A stretch of 64,000 nucleotides of DNA from Oenanthe sinensis (taxonomy: Eukaryota > Streptophyta > Magnoliopsida > Apiales > Apiaceae). Made by a program: the position numbers and the translations under genes. Under the pieces are notes generated by a model. That model was given only the letters and a program-made list of their open reading frames with translations. It had not been told where the DNA came from and made no database searches. Positions 22,832 through 34,600 of this stretch are shown one piece after another; the first letter of the stretch is position 1; every line of letters begins with the position of its first letter. The stretch spans positions 32,467,501 to 32,531,500 of the forward strand of contig CM053810.1 of the NCBI GenBank assembly GCA_028671895.1, given 5' to 3'.

Positions 22832-24004
22832 TGTTAGGAATCTACATATAATTTGATGATAACTTTAAACTTAGAATCATAGAAATTTTAATTGATGTAA
22901 CTGATTAATTGATGTGAAAATTATAAATGTCAATTGATCAGGAAACCATTTATTAGTTGAAATGTTTATGTGAGTCAACTGATAAATTGGATTGTAGCAT
23001 AGGTGTACTTAGTCTATTTCAATCGATAAGGTATAAGTCAATTGATATTATTCTCATCAATTGATGTTAGAGTCGATTGATATAGGTCATCAACTGATGT
23101 GTAACTTAGACTGTCAAAATTATAATTATTTGAAGATAGGAAATTATACAAGTGAAGGATGACCAGTTAATATTGAAGCATCGATGGATAGAAGATCAAT
23201 TGAAGAAACCAAGTCAAGTATTGAAGACCATCAACTGATGTGAAGACCCATCGACTAATATATCGATTGATAACATCTATCAATCGATGAATCCTCTTTT
23301 ATCAATCAATGGATACAAAGATCAATCGAAGAACAACACCAGTTGATGGATAAAAGGAAGGATCAATTGATATGCCTAACAACAAGTTATCAATTGAGTG
23401 AGACAACACAAGGTGACAAGTTGATAGACAAAAGCACACTTATGGAAGACAGTCTATGATGATTAGGAAGACTCAAGTTGAAGCTATCTTATGATGATTA
23501 GGAAGACTCAAGTTGAAGCTATCTTTCCAAGTCTGAAGACTTTTCCCAGAATGGAAAAAGGCAAGAGGAAATATAGATCTGAAACAATCCTAATTTAGAT
23601 TAATTATTTTAATACTCTTTCTAGGAATTTTAAACACACTTTAAGTATATAAACAAGTGTGGTAGCATTGTTAGAAATATACAAATTAGACAATATCACT
23701 TGAATCAACTGTTTAACCTTAGAGCACTTTGTAAGAACAATTGATTTATTTTCTAACTTTGTAAAATGAAGTTAGGTTTTAATAACCTAGAAACATTGAT
23801 AAAAAATATACACTGATGGAAAACCCAATCCATCAGTAATTTTAAATATCTTTGTTCATTGTATTTTCAGTTTGATTTCTTGTTTATACACATTATCTCA
23901 AAACACTCAAACATCAAGAATAAATATTAAAACATACAGAAAGTTTTGTATATTTATATTCAACCCCCCTTCTATAAATATTGATATTATTCAAAGGAAT
24001 AACA
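22832..24004 (+). repeat. 3' LTR of element A
   Basis: 1,173 bp, TGTTAGG to GGAATAACA. Contains the TCRAYKGAT-like word array (22,890-23,400), a local 37-bp tandem duplication (23,455-23,528) absent from the 5' LTR, and TATATAAA at 23,646-23,653. Confidence 0.9.
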
Positions 24005-24582
24005 GTTAGAGCTCTTAAAAACTTGGTGTTTGAATCCTCATTGTCATACTCCTTATCAGCCAAAGCCAAATTATTCAACAAAGTAAGAAATCTGTCATAG
24101 ATATCAGTGAGAGACTCATTCTATTTTTCTACAAAGTATTCATATTCTTGAATTAGCACAAATCTTCTCTTCTTCTTTATCTCCTTGGTTCCTTGGCATT
24201 GAACCTCTAGTGTATCCCAGATTTCTTTGGCAGTTTTGCATTCAATTACCATGTTAGATATCACAGAGTCAAGACTATTATGCAGAATATTCCTTACCTT
24301 TTCATCTTTCAAGACTTCTTGTTTTTCTTCATTGGTCCACTCTTTTTTGTCCTTCAGAGTATAATATTCAGGGACTTGTCTTCCTTCCATATTTGTTGAT
24401 GGCACTAGTTTAGTTAGTAGATATTGACTTTCATTGATTTTGTCTAAATAATCAGGATCTGTGGCTTCCAGGAACATCATCATCTTTACCCTCCATGTAG
24501 GGTATTCAGTCTTTTTCAAAATTGAGATTCTGATACTTTCATACTTGTTTCTAGACATGTTTATATGATCTTTGAATTGCAA
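24005..24582 (-). pseudogene. gag: Copia gag, N-terminal part (element B)
   Basis: A 153-codon frame starts at 24,582 on the minus strand and stops at 24,121. Motifs YPTWRVKMMMFLEA, then KTAKEIWDTLEVQCQGT are typical of the copia Gag N-terminal domain. Beyond the stop the text continues to FLRAL at 24,015, where A interrupts it. The rest of the gene is at 3,516-2,433, but about twenty codons between FLRAL and the LYG motif are missing. Confidence 0.85.
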
Positions 24583-24592
24583 TTAATTGTCT

Positions 24593-24606
24593 GCTCTGAT
24601 ACCAAT
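24593..24606 (-). other. Primer-binding site of B (tRNA-Met initiator)
   Basis: gctctgataccaat on the plus strand, next to the LTR start at 24,607. Confidence 0.88.
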
Positions 24607-25140
24607 TATTTCCTAGATAATAAACTATTATAGAATGGGGGTTGAATATAATAGTATCAAATTAATTGACTAAGAACACAAGTATGTAGAAGAAACACAG
24701 TTTTGTATTAATGATAAACTTTATACAAAATTCTCTTAAGAAAAACAAAGTTCTTAAGAGCTGCTACGTTATGAGAATGATAATTATGTGTATTTTTTTC
24801 AATGATAACCTAATTCTGTGTTTAAATAGACACAATAACAAATCCAATTACAAAACAGGTAAGTATAAGGATAGTTTCCATAAGGTAATAGAATTGTATT
24901 TGAATTCCTTCTTCACTATCCAAATCAAATTATGATTTGTCTGTTTCCTTCTTTGACAAACTCTGATAATAAACTCCGCTGATTGATAATTTCTGATAGA
25001 GTATTCTCTGTTAGAGTAAACTCTGATTGAATATTCTCTGATAGAGTAAACTCTATCGACATCTTCTTAAACTCTGATGATGTCAGCATAAACTATGTTC
25101 TTGATATTCTCTGACATCATCAATGTTTGCTTTTCTAACA
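24607..25140 (-). repeat. LTR of B, flanked by a primer site on one side and a polypurine tract on the other
   Basis: 534 bp from TATTTCC (a mutated TG start) to TTCTAACA. The left neighbour is a primer site, the right neighbour a polypurine tract with further retroelement sequence. The same LTR therefore served as the 5' LTR of B and the 3' LTR of a second minus-strand element. At 24,960-25,125 it carries repeated words of type ctctgatagagtaaactct. Confidence 0.75.
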
Positions 25141-25152
25141 ATCTCCCCCAAT
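25141..25152 (-). other. Polypurine tract of the second B-like element
   Basis: atctcccccaat on the plus strand, i.e. ATTGGGGGAGAT reading toward the LTR. Confidence 0.8.
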
Positions 25153-25184
25153 TTATGCTTTATTAAGTAAAACATAAATTCTAC

Positions 25185-25800
25185 TTATGATGTCAGAAAC
25201 ATTGAGACAAATGCATCAGAGTTTGAGTTTTCCGTCTTGACTTGTATTCTTCTGTATGAGAAATCTTCAGTTAGAAATTTCTCCAGTAGCTTCTTCTCAG
25301 CATTCTTTAACAATTCAATCATCCTTTCATTCAATTCTCTCATCTGATCAAAAGAATCATCAATCTGGAATATTGCATCTCTCAAGTTGTATATGGATGA
25401 TCTTTCCATTCTATCATCTAGAGGAATGCAACATGTTTTCTTTCCATTAGGATTTAATATAAGTGTAAGAATTCTTATCACCATCTTAACCTTTGCATCT
25501 TCTTTAGCCATTTCTTTCTTAGAATCCTTTTCAAGCAAGTATCCTGGTTTATACTCCTCAGAGTTTTCATTAACAGCCTTTCATTCATTTTCTTCTAATT
25601 AACCACTCCTTCCAGAATCTTTACCCATCTAGATGTAGCTTCATTCTCATTATTTAGGAGATAAAGAACATATTCAAGTTCTTTAGATGACTTGTGAATT
25701 AAATCTTCTTCAATAATCTTCATAACTCTCCCATTCTCCAAGAAATATTAAAGCTTCTCTTTGGCTTGAGCACCATAAAAAATGTCCTTTACTACGTGCA
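25185..25800 (-). pseudogene. Post-pol ORF C-terminal remnant of the second B-like element
   Basis: A 117-codon frame (25,538-25,185) ends 45 bp before the polypurine tract, the position of the post-pol ORF in A. It has a charged helix (MRELNERMIELLKNAEKKL). Minus-strand sequence up to about 25,790 also looks like broken coding sequence with charged helices. I do not recognise the domain and cannot align it to the A tail with confidence. Confidence 0.5.
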
Positions 25801-26610
25801 CATATATCAATTTGTATGAAGTTTTCTAAAATTATTTCGGTATGACTTTTCAATTGAATTTCGGTATGACTTTTTAATACTTCACTCGGTATGACCTTTG
25901 AATTGAATTTCAGTATGACTTTTCAATAAGTCATTTAGACTTTATTAAAAGTCATACTAAATAATATCTTTTATAATAAATTAATTATACTTAATTTAAT
26001 TAAATAATTTATAAATTAAATTACATTCAACTTGAATTAATTTAATTAAATTAATTAAATAATTAATTTACTTGTGATAGTAGAATCAAAATACTATCTT
26101 GACTTGTATAACCTTGTTGTCAGCTTCGAAGTCTTTCTGTTTTTACTTTGTCTTCTTTCATAAAACCACTTAATCTAGATGATGAATATTTATTAATTTA
26201 GTTGACACACATATGTACTTTCTAGTTCATTTGTTCCATACTATAATAAATATTCTCCACCTTTTAATTTTTAAGTTGTGGTATTCTGTCTTTCTTCTAC
26301 TTTACTGTTTTTCCTCTTGTGTTTTCTTCTTCTGAAATATTCATGTAGTAGCCACTTAAAATATTCTGTATCTTCTGAATTCTTCTGAGATATTACTTCT
26401 TTATTTTTCACTGATGCTTGAACATATTAATGAACTTCTTCCAGTATTGAGTAACAATCTCATATAAATACTTCTGATAATATGATTCTTCGTGTCTAGT
26501 TGACTTTCTTCGTCTTGATTCATGTTATCATATTAAATATTTACTTCTCTTTCTTTACTTAGTTGAGTTATCATCTAATTATTAAAAATAGGCCTAGATA
26601 TATGTCTTTT
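25801..26610. repeat. Diverged LTR-like sequence related to the G LTR
   Basis: The last 250 bp (ttcactgatgcttgaacata, aatgaacttctt, ttgagttatca) resemble the end of the G LTR at 10,150-10,340. The first part has four copies of a cggtatgactttt-like word (25,837-25,925) and an inverted copy at 25,949-25,960. Neither primer site nor polypurine tract is attached, so it is probably a truncated LTR. Confidence 0.5.
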
Positions 26611-27237
26611 AGTTATCATGAAAGCATAGGCATGCCCCCTTATGAAGACTTATACGGTAGGAGGCGCGCTACCCCTTCTGTTGGGAAGAAGTGGAAGAGC
26701 AAAAAATATTAGGACCCGAGTTGGTTCAACAGACAAGGGAAATGATAGAACTTATCAGAAACTAATTGGTGGCGGCTCAGGACAGGCAAAGAAAATATGC
26801 AGATTAGACCAGGAAATATAGGGAGTACGAGGTGGGAGACCTAGTGCTACTGAAGGTGTCCGCATGAAAAGGATTAATGTGGTTTGGTATGAAAGGGAAG
26901 CTGAGCCCAATATTTATTGGACCGTTTGAGATCCTAAGACACGTCGGGAAGGTAGCCTATGAGTTGGCCCAACCTCCAAATCTACAACAAGTCCATAATG
27001 TGTTTCATGTATATATGCTGAGAAAGTACAATGTGGATGCGAGGCATATAATAGGGAATGAGCATGTAGATCTACAGCCAGACCTGACCTATGTGGAGAA
27101 GTCAGTGGAAATTATGGACCAGAAGGAACAAGTGTTCAGGAATAAAGTGGTGAAGTTAGTAAGAGATTTGTGGAGGAACCAGAATATCGAGGAGTCAACA
27201 TGGGAAATGGAAAATGTAATGTTGGAAAAGTGATTTT
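26611..27237 (+). pseudogene. pol: Ty3/gypsy integrase C-terminus with chromodomain-like tail (fragment I)
   Basis: Begins mid-integrase (GMPPYEDLYGRR at about 26,630), runs through a frameshifted stretch, then an open frame 26,877-27,233. The motifs are MKGKLSPIFIGPFEILRHVG, VHNVFHVYMLRKY and a tail ending NIEESTWEMENVMLEK, which fits the chromodomain-like end of plant chromoviruses. In this family integrase inserts cDNA and the chromodomain steers the complex to chromatin. The 5' part of the element is absent. Confidence 0.85.
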
Positions 27238-27284
27238 ACGGATTTATGATAAACTTTTTATCCCATACTAGGTAAGTAAGGGAA

Positions 27285-27554
27285 TGTTAGAAATCCGAAG
27301 ATGTAATATCGTTGTAAGAGTCAAATGAGTAAATGTAAAAGTCTTTAGAATTCGAAGATTTTTACTTTTACTATTTGTTTTATAATTTACGAGATATCGA
27401 GGAATACAAGAATTAAATTATGACCGGGAGAATTATAATTTAGAAAAATTATGATTATAATGGAATTAAAGAACTTGGAATATTAAAGATTTATACTAAG
27501 AAATTCTTACTACGAAAAGCTTTTAAAATTAATCAAACTTTGCAAGAAGGATTA
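27285..27554 (+). repeat. Truncated 3' LTR of gypsy fragment I
   Basis: Follows a purine-rich gtaagtaaggga and starts TGTTAGAAATCC. About 270 bp remain before the LTR of C. Confidence 0.55.
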
Positions 27555-28761
27555 TATTAGGAATTATGAGGTGTGATGATAACAAATCACTTAAAATTAC
27601 AATAGGGATTTAAATTTCATTGTAATTGGTCAATGGATATGTGATCTATAAATATTCGTTGACTAGAAAACCAACTATCAGTTGAAGCTTGTTAATCAAT
27701 AGATAAATTGGATTGTAACATTTGATTTATCTTTCATTATCAATTGATTGTATTACCTCGATGGATGTTGGGAAGTAACGACTAGTATTATTGACTTCAA
27801 TTTATAGCTTCTCAATGGATGTGAAGAATGGTTGTTCAACTCTAAATATTATAAGTCAGAATTCTCATAAATGAAGTGATCAAATGATATTGGAGTCGAT
27901 GGATAAAGATACTAGTCGATGGATAAAGGCTATCAATGGATAAAGGCAATCAACGGATAAAAAACTGTCAATGGATAATGAGTCGATGGATAATCTAACC
28001 ACTCATCGGTACATCAATTGATCGATGGATCACCTATTCATCGATGGATGAGCAAAGGAGGATCGAATGATAAGCTTGACATCATTTATCAGTTGATCAA
28101 GGTTTTCCAAATTGGTTAAAGACAAAAGGAATGAGATCTTTGCCAAAACTAAATCAATGGGAGACAATCATGTCAGGATTATGAAGACTTTCAATGCAAC
28201 ACAGTCTTCAAGGAAAAGATCAAGATAAAGATTTTTCCAGAACAAGACAAATGCAAAGGAGACTGTGAAAATTAGCTATAATCTATTTTAGTGCATACAT
28301 TGTAAATTGTAATTTTTAATTCACATTGTTATTCATCGAATGATAGAAAATAGAAGAGGAATGTGAACTAATATATATTAAGTAGTAGTCAATTGTAGCA
28401 TTATAAGTAGAAAAATCAATAACTCCTGAAAAGTACAATAGAAAAGCTAGAAGATATTTGTGGTACTTTTCTTAGTTCAAAAACTACAGCTTTGTAAGCA
28501 ACTTGGTATCTTTACCAAGGTTAATTGAAAGAAAAAATACACTAGTGGAAAAACCAATCCACTAATAATTTGTAAATTGATGTATTATGTTTTCAATATA
28601 TCAAACCATCAATCAATTGTTCTAATAGTTTTCTTCAATAGATATTTCCAAACACAAAAATAACTAAAAGGTCAAACTTTTTTCCGCAAGAATTTCAAAA
28701 ACTCTTAAGTTTGTATTCATCCCCCCTTCTACAAACTTATTATACTTAAGGGAAAATAACA
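27555..28761 (+). repeat. 5' LTR of element C
   Basis: Ends AAAATAACA at the primer site. The start is set by alignment with TGTTAGGAAT of A; here it reads tattaggaat, so the first dinucleotide may be mutated and the start is uncertain by some 20 bp. The U3 part (27,640-28,090) holds the TCRAYKGAT-like words, including long runs of tcgatggata. TATATATA lies at about 28,371-28,379. Confidence 0.8.
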
Positions 28762-28775
28762 ATTGGTATCAGAGC
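28762..28775 (+). other. Primer-binding site of C (tRNA-Met initiator)
   Basis: attggtatcagagc, directly after the LTR. Confidence 0.93.
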
Positions 28776-28818
28776 CTAGCTTTCAACATACAGAAAGTTA
28801 AGATCTAAGTACATCAAG

Positions 28819-29615
28819 TATGGGTCAAAAGGACACATGAGTGAAGATTCCGATTCTAGAGAAAGATGAGTACTTTCCCTGGAAAGTCAAAATGCACTTG
28901 TATCTACTATCCATTGATCCTTCCTATGTCAACTGCATAGAGAAAGGTCTACATGTGCCTATCAAGATAGTTACAAGTGTGAATGCATATGGAACTCAGG
29001 CACCAGACAAACTTATTCCAAAACCTGTGAGTGAATACACAGATGAGGATGAAAAGGAAGTACACAAGGATAAAAAGGCTATGAACATTTTGTTTAATGG
29101 TCTTGACAAATATAAGTTTGACAATGTTATCAACTGTACAACCTCCAAGGAAGTCTGGGATACTCTTCAAACTCTATGTGAGGGCACTGAACAAATAAGG
29201 AAGAACAAGATGCAACTCTTGATTCAGAAGTATGAGGCCTTTCACTTCAAAAGTGGTGAAGCAATCAATGACACATATAGTAGGTTTTAAAAGTTGTTCA
29301 ATGAGCAAAACCTATATGGAAGAGTATATGATGTTGAATATACCAACCTCAAATTCTTGAGATCCTTACCCAAGGAATGGAAACCAATTACTATTTCTAT
29401 AAGACAGTCTCCTGACTTCATAGAGTATACCCTTGACAAGTTATATGGAATTCTAAAGACCTATAAGTTGGAACTACAACAAGATGAGGATATTGAGAAA
29501 AGTCAAAAGAAAGACAAGTATGTTGCCTTGGTGGTCAAGGATAAGCAAGTTACAGAATCTTGTGAAGATTTGTCTATTAAAGAAGGCAAGAAAGAAAATC
29601 ATGGCAATAGTGCAA
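28819..29615 (+). pseudogene. gag: Copia gag, first part (element C)
   Basis: The likely start is 28,819 (MGQKDT), followed by a stop at 28,837; the first long frame is 28,841-29,290. Motifs are DEYFPWKVKMHLYL, TSKEVWDTLQTLCEGTEQ, YSRF, then after a stop at 29,288 KLFNEQNLYG, LRSLPKEWKP, LYGILKTYKLEL. The stop at 29,288 sits where the family has Gln and is one C-to-T change from CAA. H interrupts the gene at 29,615. Confidence 0.85.
29611..29615. repeat. Left target-site duplication of H (tgcaa)
   Basis: Matches 38,375-38,379 exactly. Confidence 0.95.
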
Positions 29616-31158
29616 TGAAGGGTTTCGTGACACAAACGCAGCGGAATAAACGCGAAAAATAAATTAAAATAGCGAAACCCTCCGCAGGATCCATGCGAAA
29701 ACAAAAGATTTAATTCGGAGATAAAGAATAAATACCTTTAGAAGCTTTAACAGTTCATTAATGGAAGATTAATGGAGGTCCAAAGCTTGTTTAATCACCA
29801 CGTATCCCACTCTCGCGATCTACGCTCTACGGTATCCACACGAACACTTTTCATGAAGGATTGATGTGTACTAGCACCCGAAAACTTCTTCTCTCTCTAT
29901 CTTCCTCATCTCTCAGAGCGGCTAGGGTTTTTGTAAAATCTCTCTTTTATTAAATCAGCCCATAAAGAGATTATATAGAGAGAGGAATAAGTTTTCTAAT
30001 TATAATCCAATTATAATTAATACTAATCCAAAATTCTAAATTATTTAATTAAGTCTCACTTAATTAATTAATTATTAATTTTGGAATTAGTTTAAGTAAT
30101 TCATTTATTCTATTTATATAATTAATTAAGTCATACTTAATTAATATCATAAATAAAATAAATTACTTATTTAATTTAAATTCATAATTTAAATTATTTC
30201 TCCTTCAAGCGTTCTTTGTGTGTGACCCTGTAGGTTATTATTACGTTGACAACAATTTTAATATCTAATTAAAATTGTAAACAATGAGCGGCATCTAGTA
30301 ATACATCATTGCTACCCAAGTAATAATAATAAATCGGTGATTCGATTAAGCCTTTCGTGAATAATGTTCCATGTAATATAATCCCTTTAATCTTGATATT
30401 ATAGATTAAACTCAAGGCATGTCTCGTGTCATCCTCTTCATAATTTAATCTTTATTTTCTTGATCGATGAGTAGACTATTAAAATCAAATCAACATTTGA
30501 GCACGGCCGTGCATTTCATAGTCTCACTCAAACAAGAGGCCAATAATATCACTCCTAAAATTAGGAGGATTAAATCCCATCTAGATCATTCATATTTCTC
30601 ATACGATTCATAATATATCCAATGTCCACTTTTATCATCACCCGGTCAAAGGTAACTTTTAATGTAATCAAAGTATATTAATTCTCGTATAGAAATATAA
30701 TGATTTCAGGTCTAAGGATCATTACACCATTATCACAGTGAGAATTACTTATGAGACTTACTTAACACGTAGAATCTCACGGCGGGTCATTCCAGTGCCA
30801 TGCATTGATACATGCACTTATATTCTTGACTTTAGTATCCCCATACCTATGACCAATGAGATGTGGTCATCTGTCAAGAAACATACTAGTCTTTGTGCAT
30901 TATTATTGTCCTTAAATAATAATACTCGACTAGGGAATTTTAGGAATAAGATACTATTCATATAATCTCATTTTTTAAGTCACATACTTAAAGATATAGA
31001 ATACGTATCAAAATTCCAAGGACATTTATTATGCTTTCAATTTATTACGCAGTAAATAAAACATATTAAATAAATAATAATCAATAAAACATAATCCTTA
31101 ATAATAAATATTTTCCTTAAAATATAAAAAGTATTGTCTCTAGAGCACAATTACTAAC
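29616..31158 (-). repeat. Left LTR (3' LTR) of H
   Basis: 1,543 bp, tgaagggtttcg to tactaaca on the plus strand. On the minus strand TATATAATC near 29,968-29,976 aligns with the TATA positions of X and D. Confidence 0.95.
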
Positions 31159-31170
31159 AATCTCCCACTT
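31159..31170 (-). other. Polypurine tract of H
   Basis: atctcccacttg on the plus strand; minus strand reads CAAGTGGGAGAT into the LTR. D has the same at 59,677-59,688. Confidence 0.85.
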
Positions 31171-31173
31171 GCA

Positions 31174-31560
31174 CTAGAGCCAATTACCCAAGTATCCAAT
31201 ACTCATGGAACTAGTGTGACTTTCGTGCTTCTGCTGCGACAAAGCCTTAGTCAGTGTGTCTGCAATATTATTATTAGTATACACTTTACATATATGTATA
31301 TCTCCTTGATCATTAATCTCATTAATTAGGTGATATCTCCTAAGTACATGCCCAAACAGCCTCCTTGGCTGCTTCACAAGCATCAATATACTCAGGTTCT
31401 ATTGTAAAATCAACAATTGTCTTTGCTGTGAACCATTCCAGCATACAACATCTCAATAAAACACAAAGCCAGACAGAAACATTAAATTATCGTTATCTGT
31501 CTAGAAACCAGTATCACTGAAACCTCTTACAACTAGCTTCACATCTCCTCCATATAACAA
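31174..31560 (-). pseudogene. pol: Copia RNase H (element H)
   Basis: The frame at 31,386-31,174 carries RRYHLINEI, GDIHICKV, NIADTLTKALSQQKHE, the last part of copia RNase H that ends just before the polypurine tract. Upstream, to about 31,560, the minus strand has remnants of the catalytic part with stops. Confidence 0.8.
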
Positions 31561-31599
31561 GAATGAATCTTTAGTCCTCTTTTAGTACTTAAGAATATT

Positions 31600-32690
31600 C
31601 TTGACTGTCGTCCAGTGACCTTCACCTGGATTAGATCGGTATCTACTCATCATGGTTAAAGCATACGAGACATCAGGACAAGTACATATCATTGCATACA
31701 TTATAAAACCAATTGCTGACGCATATGGAATTTTACTCATGCAGTCCCTATCATCCAATGATTTAGGACAAATTTTATTTTGAGATCACTATCCCATGAG
31801 ACATTGGGACATATCCATTTTAGTCTCTTTGTATTTGAAATTGATGCAAAACTTTATCAATGTATGTACTCTAAATTAGGCCGATCAATCACCTTGATCT
31901 ATCTCTATAGATCTCGATCCCTAATATATATGTCACATCGCCTAAGTCTTTCATTGAGAAATTATTTCTCAACCAAGTCTTCACAGTCTATAGAGAAGGA
32001 ATGTCATTCCCTATTAGTAATATATCATCAACATATAATACTAGGAATGCCACATGGCTCCCACTAAACTTCTTATAAACACAAGTTTCATCTTCATTCT
32101 GAATAAAGTCAAACTCTTTTTGACTGTTTCATGAAAACAAATGTTCCATCTCCTCGAGGCCTGCTTTAATCCATAAATGGATCGACGCAACTTACATACA
32201 TTTCCAGCATCCTTTAGATCAACAAAACCCTTAGGGTGTGTCATGTACACATCCATATCTTCTTCAAGGCTCTCATTTAAGAAAGCGGTTTTGACATCCA
32301 TTTGCCAGATTTCATAGTCATAGTAAGCAGCTATAGCAAGCAAAATCCTGATGGACATGACCATAACAACTGGTGAAAAGGTCTCATCATAGTCAATACC
32401 ATGAATTTTCTTGAAACCTTTTGCCACCAATCGTGCCTTATAGGTCTGTACATTAGCATCCATGTCGGTCTTCTTCTTGAAAACCCACTTACACCCTATA
32501 GGTTTTACCCCTTCAGGTGGATCAACCAAAGTCCATACTTGATTAGTATACATGGATTCCATCTCAGATTTAATGGCATCCAGCCATCTCTTAGAATCTG
32601 GAGTGTTTATAGTATCTAGGTAGGTGAGAGGCTCATCTTCATCCACAAGCATCACATCACCATCTTGAGTCAAGAGAAATCCATATTATC
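31600..32690 (-). pseudogene. pol: Copia reverse transcriptase (element H)
   Basis: An open stretch of 210 codons (32,673-32,041) contains the RT entry PIGCKWVFKKKTD, KARLVAKGF, DYDETFSPV, WQMDVKTAFLN and SIYGLKQASRRWN. The catalytic LYVDD follows in another frame near 32,020. RT copies element RNA into DNA in the particle. A frameshift near 32,090 and stops beyond make it non-functional. The homologous copy in D (60,908-60,339) is better preserved. Confidence 0.88.
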
Positions 32691-32699
32691 TCTCGGGCT

Positions 32700-33700
32700 C
32701 ATGGCGAATCCTACTAAACCTACGAACACCTGTGTTTCTTGAGCAGTATTATTTTTCTTGTACATTCTACTCAGGTTCCTCCACTGGTTCAACGTTATCA
32801 TGTGGGTCTCAAACTTCATTGAGATCTATTATCCTCCCACTGTCTCTCAGCAGTTCGAGCAACAAACACTTTGTTCTCGGAAGGATTATAGAAAGAATAA
32901 CCCCTTGTTTCAGTTGGGTATTCCACAAAATTACATTTGTCTGATTTTGGTCCTAGCTTGTCAGAGATTAGACGTTTCACAAACGCTTCACATCCCCAAA
33001 ATTTTATAAATGACATGCTGTGACGTTGCTCAGTCCATATCTCATAAGGAGTCTTTTGAACCAATTTAGTAGGAACACAGTTAAGTGTATGTGGAGCCGT
33101 TTCCAGGGTGCAACCCCAGAAACTAATTGGAAGATTCATTGACTCAACATTGATCGCACCATGTCCAACAAGGTGTGATCTCTCCTATAAAAAAAAAAAC
33201 TTTTCTTTGATATTTTCTACTTCATCTTTATAGTCTTTGAACTTTTCAAATGATTCGGATTAGTTCTTCAAAAGATACATATATCCGTATCTACTAAAAT
33301 AATTAGTAAATTTTATGAAGTTAATAAAATCTACCTTTTGTCATCGTACACATATGACCACATACATCACTATGTATAAGTCATACCCATTCAATGATCC
33401 CTTCACCATGTCCGGTAAAAGGAGCTTTAGTCATTTTACCAAATAAACCAAGATTCGCATCCTTTTGTATGATTCATAATCAAACTTATCCATGAATGCA
33501 TCCTTATGTATTCTGAAAATGCGTTTCTTATTAATACGGCCTCAACAACAGTGCCAAAGGTAATATTTGATTTGAGTCACTTTAGAACATATAAATTGTT
33601 AATTAGATGTGCAACATTATAAGGCTCATCATCAAAATAGAATAAACAACTATTGTTATAAAATGAAAAAGCCTTTCTTGTCCAAACAAGAAACTGAAAT
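32700..33700 (-). pseudogene. pol: Copia integrase remnant (element H)
   Basis: The frame at 33,139-32,816 holds the end of the integrase core and following linker: VPTKLVQKTPYEIWTEQ, then FWGCEAFVKRL and VEYPTETRGYSFYNP. From 33,150 to 33,700 the core region is recognisable against D (62,000-61,450) but is shortened and full of stops; the DDE triad is not readable. Confidence 0.75.
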
Positions 33701-34600
33701 AATGTCTCTGCCAATTGCAAGCACGCTATAACAATTATTAAGTTCTAAATTTTCCTTATAGGCCAAAAATTAAGTAACGAGTTCCTCGAACCAGAGCAAC
33801 TATCTTTACTCCAATTCCAACCCGATACCTTAAGCTTGACCCTTATTGATCATCATCTTCCGATCTTCCAATTAAGCATGACAGTTTAATTTCCAGTCTC
33901 CCAACTTTCCACAGAAGTGACAATCGTCTTCTTTATCAACACCTCATTCAGACTTAAGAGTCTGTTTTAGGGATTGGACTTTGGTTTGACAACGGAACTA
34001 GATCAAATCTTCTCCTTGCCTTTCCATTTTCCTTTCCCTTTTGCATTCCCTATGTTTACCATCAATATAGTAGTAGTTCATGCATTTATCATATTACTTT
34101 CAGCAGTTCTCAACATGCTTAGCAACTCAATGGGTGTTTTACAAATCTTATTCACTTTATTGTTCATAACAAAATAAGAATAATATTTGTCCAAAGATTG
34201 TAAGATCAAATCTAACTGTCTCCAGACCATTCTGGAAACCTAAAATATCAATGGTATTCATTATACCCTATAATCTTTAGAACATGTGGTGTAACCGGGT
34301 CTCACTCTCCCTACTTGTAAGTGTATAGTGCCCTTTCAAATATATCTTGTGCTCAATCGTTTCATAAGCATCTATATGCTTGTATTGCTTCTTAAGCTCA
34401 GCACATATATTTGCGAGCATGAGACATGAAACATCAGTCGCAACATCAATTTGCTTCCAATAAGTACTATGATTTGCACATGTTACATTCTCAACTTTAA
34501 GAGCAGGGGAAGAGATTTGACTAATATCGTGGTGCCCGAGGACGATCCTCAAGCTCCTATGTCAGTCAAGGAAATATATTCTCGTCAACTTGTCCTTCTC
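33701..34600 (-). pseudogene. gag: Copia gag remnant (element H)
   Basis: The 91-codon frame at 34,552-34,277 has WKQIDVATDVSCLMLANICAEL, KKQYKHIDAYETI, matching the copia Gag N-terminal half. Between 34,270 and 33,700 only fragments of the later Gag and protease region remain. Confidence 0.65.

Larger units (their letters stand above)
3517..24004 (+). mobile_element. Element A: internally deleted Sirevirus-like copia element, split by G
   Basis: Order on the plus strand: 5' LTR (3,517-4,643), ten bases of a tRNA-Met primer site, RNase H tail, motif-rich spacer, long post-pol ORF, polypurine tract and 3' LTR (22,832-24,004). G occupies 8,533-21,505. Gag, protease, integrase and RT are gone. 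An extra ORF between RNase H and the 3' LTR is the hallmark of the Sirevirus branch of copia. The flanks (cctct left, gttag right) do not match, and both flanks are gag of B with roughly twenty codons missing between them, so target DNA was lost at or after insertion. Confidence 0.88.

Noticed and set aside
27285..27554. Start of the C 5' LTR at TGTTAGAAATCC (27,285)
   Set aside because: This segment follows the gypsy integrase end and a purine tract and does not align with the LTR of A; alignment begins near 27,555.
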